Source: Anseranas semipalmata
Lineage: Eukaryota > Chordata > Aves > Anseriformes > Anseranatidae
Reading direction: 5' to 3'
Assembly: GCA_013399115.1 (NCBI GenBank)
Contig: VXAA01005234.1
Span: 474,821 to 538,820, forward strand
DNA length: 64,000 nt
Shown here one piece after another: positions 36,261-48,672 of this stretch. Position numbers and translations under genes: made by a program. Within the stretch, counting starts at the first letter, position 1. Every line of letters begins with the position of its first letter. The notes beneath the pieces were generated by a model. The model was not told the DNA's origin. It did no database searches and was given only the letters and a program-made list of their open reading frames with translations.

Positions 36261-37404
36261 GATAGGACACTGCTGAAAGCAGCAGGAAAAACTAGTATTA
36301 GCCTAGAAATTACCACCTTCCTAACAGGTTCTCAGAATGATAAAATGTGTTTGTCTATCAGCCTTTAATCAGCTTTTAGTAAGAGAAGTGAAGGGCCCCC
36401 TGCAGTCAGCTGGAGCTCTGCCTTTCGCTTGGTCTGGGACAGCACATTGCCTGCAACGGTTTGTTCTGAACAGGCGTGCGTACCCTCACCTTGTTGTCAA
36501 CTACAGCTAGCTGAAGGTAGATTGCCCGTTGATTTCAGTGATGACAGGAGCAGGCACAAGGTCTTAAAAGGTCTAAATTGCTTTGCTTAGTTGTGTTTTT
36601 GTATAGCATGGACAATGGGATGGATTAGTCAGCACCATTTTAGTTCACAGTCTATTTACTTTCTGGATCTCATGTAGCTGTTGCAGTACTACAATATAAT
36701 TGCAAGTGTAGCGGGAGAATGCTGCTGCACAACAAAATAATGTTTTCTTTGAAATTTTACAAGGCGCTAAAAAAATATTCTTAGTAATAACATATTTTGT
36801 GAATAACAACAATAAAAAAGTAAATGCACTATCTACTATTATCCTTTTTAATTGTCAACAAGTACTATTTAAAACCACAATTCATTGTGTCCTGCAGAAG
36901 ATAATAACATGTAGTTAGATAAATATTTGTGGAGATGAAATGGTCATAAAGGTCGGTGTAAGTGTAATTGCCACACTTTGTTCCCTACCTGTTTTCCAGG
37001 AAGAGGCAACACACTAAATAACTAGTAAATTGGCAAGCACTATTAATAACTCCAAGCAGCTCTTTGCTGTGCTGAAATGACTGGATATGTCATGCAAATG
37101 TATGTTTTGCAAACTGGAAAGAAATAATAGCAGAAGCACAGTTAGAAGCTGGGGATGGGGAATTCAATGGCTGACTGGAAAAGTGAACATACTGTTTTAG
37201 CTCTGTTTTACATATTGCCATTAAAGACCAAATCTGAACAGAATAAATACCACATTTGTTATAACAGTATGAGCAGACTTATTCTTTTGTTGTTGTGTTT
37301 GTATCTGTATCTTTTATCAACAGAATGGCGATTTGCAGACTAGTGTTTTTTGGATGGCTTTTAATATTTGTCTGTGCACAGACAATAAATCACATAAATG
37401 TGAT

Positions 37405-37440
37405 CACTGTTGTGAAAACAAACACTGTTGTGAAAATAAA
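37405..37440 (+). repeat. 18-bp tandem duplication
   Basis: Two adjacent 18-bp units (CACTGTTGTGAAAACAAA and CACTGTTGTGAAAATAAA) differ at one base. They are followed at once by four CAAA units (37441 on). Immediately upstream is a 7-bp perfect inverted repeat (37389-37404). Looks like local replication slippage. Confidence 0.9.
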
Positions 37441-39698
37441 CAAACAAACAAACAAAAGCCTAAAAAACTTTACAGCATTATTCTATGAAAAAAATTGTCC
37501 AGAAAAAATGTAGGTGTACGTACTGAGTTCATCAGTTAAGCGGGCTGTCTTATGTTTAATATTTTGTGAAATTGCTTCCATTAATTCTACAGGTGACAGC
37601 CATATTATCCTATCCCAACCCAAATAATTATAGTACATATTAAAGTACAGTGGATATTATAATACGAATCTCCCCAGATAGGCAGAAAGCAATGTAAATT
37701 AAACAAGAAACATAACTAGGGTTTAGCAGCTCATTTTGTAATTTAATTGAACAATGTATCTGGTTGTTAATGGTGCTATGGACACATTAGATTGATATGT
37801 TGCAAAGGAAAGATGTTTAAGTAGAAAGCTAATTCCTGCTGTGATTATTCTTATGTTCCAGAGGAGTCGTTATTAGTATTCTTTGTATAAAATTCATTAG
37901 CGGTAGCTGCTTGATCTCCAAATAAATAAGTTGGTTAAATTGTTAGTAGAAAAAGGCTAATTATGTAAATGGATTAGGTCATCAATATTTCATTTCCAGA
38001 TGCTTTTCTCCCTGCTAGGTAATGCTTCATCTTTTATAAATATAGAATGATATAGTGCACTATTGACTAAGTATTCATCTCGTTGAGTACAGTGCTCTCC
38101 TGCTAACTAGTAGGGCTGTGTACGGCAGTGGAGACGTAAGGCATCTTAATATGTTCTTCATTGCCTTTCATTTGCTTTAAGCGTTTCGGTCCTAATGTTA
38201 CCGGTTCTTTGCTGGTTGTTTCCTTTGCAGCTGAATTACCCTGAGAGCTGCAGGGCTAGCAGCCAGCACTGCCAGTGATTCTCTGGGCTCTCCCCCTTCC
38301 TGTTTGTCACAGGCTCCTCTCTCTTTGGGTCTCATATGAACTCCTGAACTTGGATTGTGTAACTAGCAACTGTGTTGATACTTGCTGCAATTAAATCACT
38401 AGCTCAGCCTTTTGCTTTGTTCATTTATTTTTAGTAAAATGTGATAATCTGAAACTGCAGTAGTGATTCTCTTCGTATATACTGACTGTGTTCATTGCAG
38501 TTTTGCCTGGCTTGCATCACACATTAATCTTTTATTACTGATCATTATATTAACTCTCACCTGCCAGCTGTGAAATGACCTGCAGAAAGACATTTAACAA
38601 TTACCTCTATCCACTGAGTTTACAATATACACTTTAATCAATGCTCAGGATTAAATTAATGCTGATAGGCAATTTCCAATATCTGGCATCCATGTGATAA
38701 GGGAATTGGGCTTTTCTGGACTTCTTTTTCTTTTATTTTATTAACTGAAAAGGCATATCTGTATTTCACGGTGGATCAAGTAAACTGTAGTACTGACTCA
38801 GTGCAAAATTTTGAAACCACTGAATTATGTCAAGCACAGAATCAGTTGCTTCCTTTAGGACTTTAGTTGAGCTTTTTAAAATAGGAAATATTATGATCAC
38901 TTAAACTGTAGGACAATGAAACAGACGTTTTGGCAGACTTTATAATGTATCCAGTAGGGAAACAGTAGAAAACAGTACATGGAAGGTGTAATTTAAAACA
39001 ATCTGTGTATAGTGTTTGCAGGTTCCATTTTTATGTGTATCAAATATTAAAAATGTTGCCAATTTTGGAGAAGATACTACACTAAGGAGAGTGAAAGTGA
39101 TTTGTCTTGAGATTTTACGCTAGTTAGCATCCCTGGAGTAAGAGATGAAAAGCAAATTTGAGTTGCAGTTACTCAGAACACACACAAAAGACAAGGGATT
39201 GTATTTTCTCCTAGTTGGTATAAAACAGGTGCAATGGCAGCGTAGAGGGAAAGTAAAACTATTCTTTGCTGGAGTACATTTTACTTAATGCTTAATAGAC
39301 CACATTTCCTTTCAGACCTCATTATCACTCTAGGAGGACTGAATGCTTTTAAAGAAGGTGCACAATCCTTCTGTAATGAAGAGAAAGCAAAGAGATGAAG
39401 TTTTTTTTATAAAGTATCTTATTCTTTATCAATTTCTTATGGCTGATGAATGGAAATGCTGAGGTGCAGGAAACAAGAATGCACTTTGTTAACTAAGGTA
39501 ATATTAACTAATGCAAATTTTGCAGGATATAATTGGACAGAGATTAATGCACTTTCAGTTAACAGCTATTTACATGCCCAAGATATCACATCACCCCAAT
39601 GATATCAGTTCACAGCGTATTACTTAAATAAATGAGCAATGATTTTATATTTAATTCATTAACAAAACATTCCCATGTAAAAGTCATAAGCAACCTAG

Positions 39699-39956
<258 letters not shown>

Positions 39957-41284
39957 TAAGTGCATCATATTACATACGAGTGCAGGGACTGCTGAAATAA
40001 AAGCATTGGGGAAAAAATTCATTTAACTACAACCACATCCTTTTCTCTGTAGATTTAATTAAGAACATATACAGTTCCTCTGGATTACAACCTTTGATTT
40101 AAATGACCTCAGGTTTGGAACCCTAAGCCTCAGTTCAGCCACCTACTAAGCATGTATCTGTTAACTATTTAAACAGTTTTGCTAAAAACTGATCTGAAAC
40201 AATCTGATATATGGCCTTATCCTGTAGCTGCAGTCTTTTGGGCATAAAAAATTATATGAAGCCCATATATATGTATAATGACCCACTGAAGTTTAAAAGA
40301 TATAGGTATGTTTACTCAAATCCATCATTTTTGTTCTTTTTATGACACAGGCTTTCTTGTTAAATCTATAGACAGCAAGGGGACTTTCAAAATGAAACTT
40401 AATTTGCTTCAGTTTATGTCTCATGGCAAATTACCTTGTTGAGAACACTTGAGGACAATGTATAAATAGACCAAAATCAATATCCCCAAGTCGGTCTGTG
40501 GAACTGTAACAAAGCCGACATTGTCAAAATAGACATCTCCTCTCTTCTCATGTGTGCCTATTTTTGCTCTTCATTCAGTATGTGTACGTGTGAAATATTC
40601 AGGTAGAAAAGTATCAGAGAAGTGTACCTAAAATGGAACAAGCCTCACTTAAAAGGTCGGGTCTCAATGTTTTATTCCCTTTTGCTTTTTTTTTAGGATC
40701 TGATTCTTGAGGTTCTCATTACTAAGAGCTAAAGCCACAAAGAGACTTGAGACTAACATGAGACAGGTTGAATTTACATTCTTTTTGCAGGCTTGAATAA
40801 GTTTTCTGAACCCTGAAAAAGGAAGAATTCAAGACTCTTCTCTGTTATCCTGTTTGCTACCTTTTGTATCTCCTAGCCCTGTTTACTGACTGTTGGAATT
40901 GCTATTTAGAGGTTCCCTTCCAGTAAAGGGAGCCTGGACAGCAAAAACACCCTAGCATGAGCTTTTCTGAAGGCCTAGAGTGCCCACATTTCCTTTCCAT
41001 GTCTGCAGGATGCTGGGCCCCTCAGCTGCCACCTGATTTCCTCCTTTTTCTGTCCATTACTGTTAAGCATTCACAGCCAACCCAGGATCGTGTAGGCTTC
41101 AGAGGGGGGTGGGGATAATTGATGCCCAAGCAAATGTGCCCTTGATATGGACATTCTCCAATTTTAAACCAGACAGGTGGAGACCTGACTGTCTTGCTGA
41201 TGATGACAAACCTACCTTGCAATCTTGCAGCTTGCTAAAATATAAACTCTCCTCAATTATGTATGCAAGCAATACCGCCTAATT

Positions 41285-41306
41285 TGTGCGCGCGCACACA
41301 CACACA
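41285..41306. repeat. TG/CG/CA alternating tract, Z-DNA-prone
   Basis: Twenty-two bases of perfect pyrimidine-purine alternation: TGTG, then CGCGCG, then a run of CA. Such tracts favour left-handed Z-DNA under negative supercoiling. The central GTGCGCGCGCAC is also self-complementary. It lies in an intron with no gene nearby other than MEGF11. Confidence 0.9.
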
Positions 41307-42976
41307 AACACTTCAGGCAAATCTGTTTGTGTGCTTGAGCTAGACTCTATTTGTCTCAGTCTTGGAAATAAACAGGTGATCTTTCTTGTAAATTCAAGTT
41401 CAGCTGGGAGTGGTGAGGCATCCACTGAAAGTCGGAGCTCACAATGGATTACTTAAAAAGCCTTGTAATTCGGATCATACGAGTCCGCTACAGAAAGATA
41501 GCTGCTAGCTCTGTTGGGTTTGACAGCGAGGATCCAAAGTGTTCTACACCTCAAAGGGAGCTATATACAACAGGCTGCTATCACTTCTGACTATTTTGTG
41601 TATCATGATACCATTGCAAAAAATAACATCCCTAAGGCATGAGCCGAGCATTATACACAAAAGGTTAATGTTGTGTTGTATTGAGGATAGGTGATGACTC
41701 AAGAATTACTGCAGAGAGAGCTAAGTTATAAACTCCTGCATGTCACACTACTCTGCCAGCGTGCACGGCTTAAACCTGTGCTAAACACACAGCAAACTGC
41801 TCCTCAATGAAAACTTTTTTTCATGTGTACTGTAGGGTGAGAATATGCTCTCAGACAGTAGTTGACACAGTGTGTCTTCTCCCCCTCCTCTCCTAGCCTG
41901 CAGAAACCTGTTTGTGTGCCCATTTTCCCAGAAGGTTGTAAATACAGTGGAAGGACTGCAGGCCATGGGCAAGGATGAGCTTCCTTTCTGTTTCTCAGCT
42001 AACTGCTCAGTTCATTAAAAGTCTCTTAAGTGGGGGAAGGTTGTGGGTTTGAGAGTGCAAGAGTTCATCCTGGGTCAGTCAAAGGACTACCCGGGAGATG
42101 CTCTGGGGGTTTGCCAGAAGATCCTCCCTGAAGGAACAGTCTAGCACCATCTGGCTGCGAAGGAAGGTGAGGTCTCAAGGATGAGGGGGCTCAGACAGGT
42201 GAAGGATTGAATCCTCTCCCGGCTCTTTTCTAGACATGTGGTTATTCTTACATACCATGTACCTGACCTGTGCGTGGCTGCTCTCTGACAGATACTTTTT
42301 ATGCCTTCCCTCCCATCACTGCTTCATCAGCTTCACTTGCAGCATCCTCTGCTAAGATGGTATCTCTGTTCCCTTAATAAATGAGTCTGGTCTCTCCATT
42401 GATAAAATCTTCCTTTTTCCTGCATCTTATCACTGCTGTTATGGAACAAAGAGATATCAGCAAGCTGTAGATCTGTAAATGTTCTTTCATTCATCCATGG
42501 TATTTCAGCTTTCCACTTTTCAATGAGCTCCTCAGAGCACTGTCAGTTTCTGAGCTGAGGAGTGTCAGAGCTGATGGAAAATGACCTTCTCTAAAGACAC
42601 TCTGTATTCTGAACAAATCTTTTTACTGATTGTTTAGCCTGTCCCATGCAACACACTTCTCTTCCCACCCACCTCCTCCCCTGAATTCTTGTCATTCCTG
42701 CAACCATGGTCTTCCAAAATGATTCATTTACTGACAGCCATCTATTTGTCCCAGAAGCCATTTAAACTGTTGGCTACATGTTGTGATACCTAAGTGTGTA
42801 GGATAATTTTATAAACACTTGAAATGTGGTAAGGGAAGCTTGCTTATTTCTGTCGGTTGTTTTGACTCATTTGATCTCGTTATTAGAGAGCTGGCTGGAA
42901 CAGTAAGTTCTGGGGGCTTTGATGAGCAGGTTGGAGAGGAACATTAAGAAATACACATTCAGCTTTCCTATTTTCA

Positions 42977-43160
42977 TAGATCTATCTATTTTAATGTCTG
43001 AAGAGACCAGTCTGATCATCTAGTCTGACCTCCCGCATAGCAACAGCTGAAGTACGTCATCCAATAATTTCTGCATCAAAGCCCACTGAAAGGCACATTG
43101 TACGGGACTCTTGAACAACTCCAGAATTAGGTAATTTAGAGTGCACTAGTGAGTTGGACT
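42977..43160 (-). repeat. Old CR1-type LINE 3' end, minus orientation
   Basis: The + strand shows a diverged reverse complement of the 3' end of old amniote CR1 copies. TCATAGATCT is followed by GATCATCTAGTCTGACCTCC and, later, TTTCTGCATCAAAGCCCA, in the expected order. There are many substitutions and the right edge is uncertain (it may extend to about 43215). Identified by recall of the consensus, not by search. Confidence 0.7.
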
Positions 43161-45838
43161 GTCCTTCCACAGGGAAGGATACAACTGTGAAAAACTCCCC
43201 CATGCAAGAAACAGATGCTGAAACAGTCTACAGTAGTCAGAAAGGCATGCTTTTCTGAAAAGTAGAGGAGGAAATCAATAGCTGGAACAGTCTCAGCCAC
43301 CCAGCTTTCTTGACCACTTGTGTATAGTCACCGTGTCGACCCATAGCCTTTAGTAGTGTCTTTCCCAGGTCAGAGACATGAGAAGGGAAGCAAGACACAA
43401 TGACATCTTAAGCCCTGACACTTTCTTACCTGCAGCTCAGCTACCGTGACAAAGTCTAATGAAATGGATAGATCTCCAGAGGTTCTAATTATTGCCTCAA
43501 CATTGAAAAGTTTAGAAGGACCAAACCCTATAGACCTTACATGAAGTTTTGCCTTGAACTAAAGCAAGAATGTGCTTGAATGAGGCTGACTTTGAAGATG
43601 TACTGGACTGAAGTAGTGGCCCTACAGTTTCATTGTGGCTACTTCTTTAAAAGCAAGAGAGAATTTAGTAAGGGAGACTGAATGTAGAATGGACACCAAA
43701 AGAGAGAAAATACTGTTAAATAAGAATTAGGGCTGTTTATTAAGATGAGATGACTGGTGCTAGTGTATGAACAGAAAGTCAGGAAATTCACTGAAGAATT
43801 TGTTTTGACTGAAAGATGTGTGGAGAACAAATTCAGAATTTGGAACAGACTGTGCTGTCTAAAGCATTTCTTTTCCCAATTTGCCTTAAGAAAGTTAAAT
43901 TACCTGGAGTAAAAGAAAACAGGTTTCCTCAAAATTAGATGTTTAAAACATGCAAAGATCAAAATGGAATTTCTTTTTTTTTTTTTCAGTTCAGCTAATC
44001 AATTAAAAAAATATATATATTTTGTTACTGTTAATGTGGCTCAAAAACCAAGGAGCGTATGGTAGCTCCCAAACTGCAGCAAGAGCCATGGAACAATTTC
44101 TTTCACATGCCATGTTGTGTGCTGTGGATGGATTCCAGTTTCCACCTCTGCTTGGCCTAGTGCCAGAGAAACACTTGGCTGCTTGCATTCATTCTAGGTT
44201 TTCTACACTATTCCTTACTGTTATCCAAGAGATTTGAAGAAATAAAAGTTGTTAAGATTCAATGCAAAATACTAATGCATAACACTGCCAAACTCTTTCA
44301 AGACTAAGGTTTCCTTCCTACTCTCAACAAGTGGTTGGAAAGCAGATGTTAGTGGGTTTACCTTCCGGGATCCTTTCAAAAGCCCCAGGTTCTCTTGCCC
44401 ATCCATTAAGAGATCCTTTTCCAGAGGAACTGTTTGTGTTTCTTAATTTCAGTTTATTAGTGACATGGAGAAGTGCCTTACATATGCCATCTTCCATCCT
44501 GGCAAAATGTTATATGGACCTGGAAAGGTACATTCAGAACAGGAAGGGAAGAATTACACAAATAATTCACATTTATAATTACATTTCCTATTCCTTGCTT
44601 TAAAAACTTTGCCATTAAGTGCCTCAAATTTTTCAACTGCAATGCAGCTATCATTTAGTTCACTGGATAGACTGGATGCATAGATGATTGGATGGATGCC
44701 AGATGAATTTCCTAGCTATGGTTATATGTCTCGGTACATAGTTTAAACACAGAATGAAAGTTTACAGAATGCTCATATAAGAAGAGAGAAACATTCCTAA
44801 CTCACACATACATGCATACATATACTACTTCTTCATCATGAGCTGCAATATAGTTAGTGTGTAACTCTGATGACTTTAATTAATGGAATAGTTCACACAT
44901 ACCAGAATATAGGGAAAAAAAAAAAAAAGAAGAAGAAAAACATAGGACTATTTAGTGATATCAGCTGCAGATCTTAAAAGGGTTTCCAAAGGAAGGAAGG
45001 TATCATTTTACAGGAGTCATTCATATGGCCAAGATTCACTGACAGAATTGGGAAGAGAACAGCTGTCTTATGAATTTTGGTTAAGCATCTAAATTGCAGA
45101 CATCTTCAAGTTAACACTGTATCAGGGCACCTGAATTGTCAGATGGGTGTTTGTGATTCAGGGCACTGTACTCTTCATATCTGAGACATTTCTCCCATGT
45201 TCCCTGGCTGGACACAGCCTGTGACCTCATTACATGCAGAGCTAGCTCCATAGGTTTGAAGTCTTTTTGCATGCTACACTACTATAAGACTATGGTGTGT
45301 GTTAATGTTTGGTTTGCCAAAAGCTTGGGAAAGATTTATTCTACTACCATGAAGGAAAAATTTTCTTTCCCCTGTTATATAGTCTATTCCTCAACTGTTG
45401 CTACCTACCCAAAACTATTGTTATGGGTACCATAACTCTGGAATTTAATGTGGAGGATTTTCCTAATGCTACAATGCCGGCACTTTGTAAGACAGCAAAA
45501 GATAAATATTTCAAAGCACTGAAGAACTACAAATGCTTGGCCTAGGAGAAGAAGAATACTCTGATATGCTCAGGCTGATAATAAAACCAACCTTGCTTCA
45601 AGGGGAAGATTACATGGATGCAAGGACCCACATCTGCATTGGGCTTTTCCTAGCTTATAGCCTCATGAAGAAGTAGAAGGAGGCTTGGGGTGTGGGGAGT
45701 GGGATGCAGAACATGGTCTCAACCTTTTACTGGGCCTTGTTATGGAGTCCATGCCCCTTTCTCCCACAGACTCTTCTGCAAAGCCTGTTTGGTTCTTGCT
45801 GCTTATTTTAGTGCATGTTAGGATGATTTTTAGTTCTT

Positions 45839-45869
45839 AATAAATAGCCTGCATCCCATGCAAAAAAAA
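45839..45869 (+). other. AATAAA signal followed by A8 tract
   Basis: A canonical AATAAA (45839-45844) stands 17 bases before a run of eight adenines (45862-45869). That spacing resembles the 3' end of a retroposed mRNA. No recognisable coding body precedes it within several hundred bases, so it may equally be chance. Confidence 0.25.
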
Positions 45870-46664
45870 GCTGTCCATTTTGATGAAGGAGCCAACCTGG
45901 GAGTAGAAATTCTTACTGAGTAGAGTATTTTCAATTGAATTGTCATAGACTGATTCAAACTGCCATGATCATATATTACGTTTGAAAGATTTAATTTAGC
46001 CAACGGATGCAGTTCTCATGGAACCGTATGATACGTGCAGTAGTAGTGAAAACAAAGAAACAAAAAATCCACTCTAAAATGTTTCTTTAATATTTAGCTT
46101 TCTGCTCCTATTAGGTGATGATTAATAGACTCAGAGGGGAAAAAAACGAGCTTTTATTATTTTCATCTAAATGTTAAGAGGTGCTGTGTGAACAACCATA
46201 ATTTCAGGGACTGCTTTGTCAGAAGAATTTCATGGATAGTAGTTTGTTAAGCTGATGAATTGTTTTAATTACTCAGTCAAACACTATTTATGAAACACAT
46301 GACACTCACAAAATTTGATCATTCTGAGTCACAACAGTATGTGACTAACCTCTCCTACCAGTAATTGCTAGACACTTACTTGGAAATTACATTTTATGAG
46401 GGTACCTTGAAAATTAACATATAGGATATTAATTTTATAGGTGTAAAGAAATCTATTCAGTCATGTCTGCAATATTAAACTATAGCAATAAATAACCATA
46501 AAGGAAAATGAATAGATTATATGAAGCAAAAAAACAGGGGGCAGGTCCATAGTGAGGTGCCACCTTGCAGAACTCTATTCCTTCTTGTTCTGAGAATAAC
46601 AGAGAAAATCTGATTTGTAGCAGTATTTCTCATCTCTCTCACTGGGGCCAGACAGTGCTATTCG

Positions 46665-47325
46665 AGCACAGTCTTGTGGTGCAGAGGCCCCCAGAGCGTT
46701 CCAAGCTCTCAGGTGAAGCCCTACTGGCAGCCAGAAGGGCCAGCCGTACCCTGGGGTGCATCATTGCCAGTCAGTTGAGGGAGGTGGTTGTCCTGCTCTG
46801 CTCTGCGCCAGTGCGGCCTCACCTCGAGTACTGTGTGCAGTTTTGGGCGCTGCAATATAAGAAAGACAAAAATTAGAGAACATCCAAAGGAGGGCTACCA
46901 AGATGGTGAAGGGTCTGGAGGGCAAGACATGAGGAGCAGCTGAGGTCTCTTTGTTTGTTCAGCATGGAGAAGAGGAAACTGAGGGGAGGCCTCATGGCGG
47001 CCTGCAGCTTCCTCACAAGGGGAGCGGAGGGGCAGGCGCTGATCTCTGCTCTCTGGTGACAGTGACAGGACCCGAGGGAACGGCATGGAGCTGCGACAGG
47101 AGAGGTTTGGGCTGGGTGTTAAGAAAAAGTTCTTCACTGAGAGGAACAGGCTCCCCAGGGAAGTGGTCACGGCACCAAGCCTGCTGAGTTCAAGTGTTTG
47201 GACAACGCTCTCAGACATAGGGTCTGATTTTGGGGTGGTCCTGTGTGGAGCCAGGAGCTGGACTCAAAGATCCTTGTGGGTTTCTTCCACCTCAGGATAA
47301 TGTATGATTCTATGATTCTATTTTA
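46665..47325 (+). repeat. 5'-truncated CR1 LINE with 3' tail
   Basis: The left part encodes the C-terminal end of the CR1 reverse-transcriptase protein, visible as VRPHLEYCVQFWALQYKKD, ending in a stop near 46876. The right part is the CR1 3' region with GGCTCCCCAGGGAAGTGGT-like sequence and GGTGGTCCTGTGTGGAGCC. It ends in a short array of ATTCTATG-type units (about 47302-47325). The frame lacks everything upstream of the last roughly 60-70 residues and contains indels further on, so it is not mobile on its own. It is inserted in the same orientation as MEGF11, in the intron before exon E. GC content is clearly higher than in the flanks. Confidence 0.9.
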
Positions 47326-47359
47326 TGATTCTTACACTCCCAGGTGGCCTCAGACAATA

Positions 47360-47560
47360 TGGGGTCCTTTTCCAAAGATCAGATCTGTCTCCATCCCCTC
47401 CTCTCTCTTTCCCACCTTCTCACTGACCGCCTCATCTCCCCAGACCAGACATCCCCCTGTACTCTCCCTTCCTATTCCCCAGACAGCTCCACCTCTCCAC
47501 ACCAGGACTTAGCACATCTCCAGCTTTCCCTTCGTTTCCTAGCCCCCAGCCACAGCTTCA
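47360..47560 (+). repeat. C/T-rich low-complexity stretch
   Basis: The + strand is dominated by C and T (for example CTCCTCTCTCTTTCCCACC), starting just beyond the CR1 tail. It gives open frames of 80-90 codons rich in Ser, Pro and Leu that are not genes. Origin unknown; possibly expansion from the repeat tail. Confidence 0.7.
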
Positions 47561-48459
47561 GTGGGAAGTTCAGTTTGCCCTAAGCAAACCAGGGAGATGC
47601 TCCTTCTGTTTGTAGAAGAGAAAATGGTGAATAAAGATAAAGTGTTTCATAGCAGGAGGAACAAAGGGATAAGATTTCACCACCAGATGCATCTTCACAA
47701 GGACCAGGCACTGTCTGGTCTTTTGGGCTTGAATCTTGTTTCTTCTTTTCTGTCTGTGTGCTGTCACAAGTGTGGAATTGTCTGAATAGAAACGAAAGCC
47801 AGAGGATTAATGTTGGGCAGCAATGCTCATTATTCACCATAAAGGAACTTGACTAATTTCCCTGCACAGCTGAGATTTAGTCCCAGGGCCCCTATTGACT
47901 CCTGCCCTGAATAAATCCCAAGGCGTCAGGTAGTGATCATTTCTGTTCACTACTGCTGACTATTCCCTGCAAAAGCCTTTTTCCAAGGGACATGTTTCTT
48001 TTCCAAGCACTTTCCTTTCTACCTCTCCCTCCTGAAAAGTTCTGCTGAGGTGGCAGAGTTGTAATCCATTGGAATCTCTCCTAACCTTGAACATCTTTAA
48101 CTGACTGTATGACACCCAAATAGTATGGCACATATAGGATTTAATCCTGCTGTGGTTAATATCAATAACCCAAGTCCCATTGATCTGAGAACAGAAAAGC
48201 ATAAATGCAATGGGTGTAAAATTAACAGTGCAATGAGTGTTCCCAGATGTTTGGAAGTGACACACCAGTATGGTATTTAGCGCCATATTCACTATACACT
48301 TCCTGACTTATATGGCTGCGTATGTTCACCATCCTGGACAGTTCTCAGGTTTGTTCTGTTCCTGGTGTGACTCTTGCTGGCATTGCATTTGAAATGTTCT
48401 ACTGAGATGTTCCTGCAGTTTACAGACAGTATTTTTCTTTCATGTCCACATCTCATTAA

Positions 48460-48672
<213 letters not shown>

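Noticed and set aside
43974..43990. T13 followed by CAG, a perfect-looking splice acceptor
   Set aside because: The sequence after it (TTCAGCTAATCAATTAAAAAA) has stops in all frames within a few codons and no cysteine pattern; exon D already joins exon E without missing residues.
46951..47300. Several 70-107 codon frames on both strands
   Set aside because: All fall in the GC-rich 3' part of the CR1 element; CR1 explains them.
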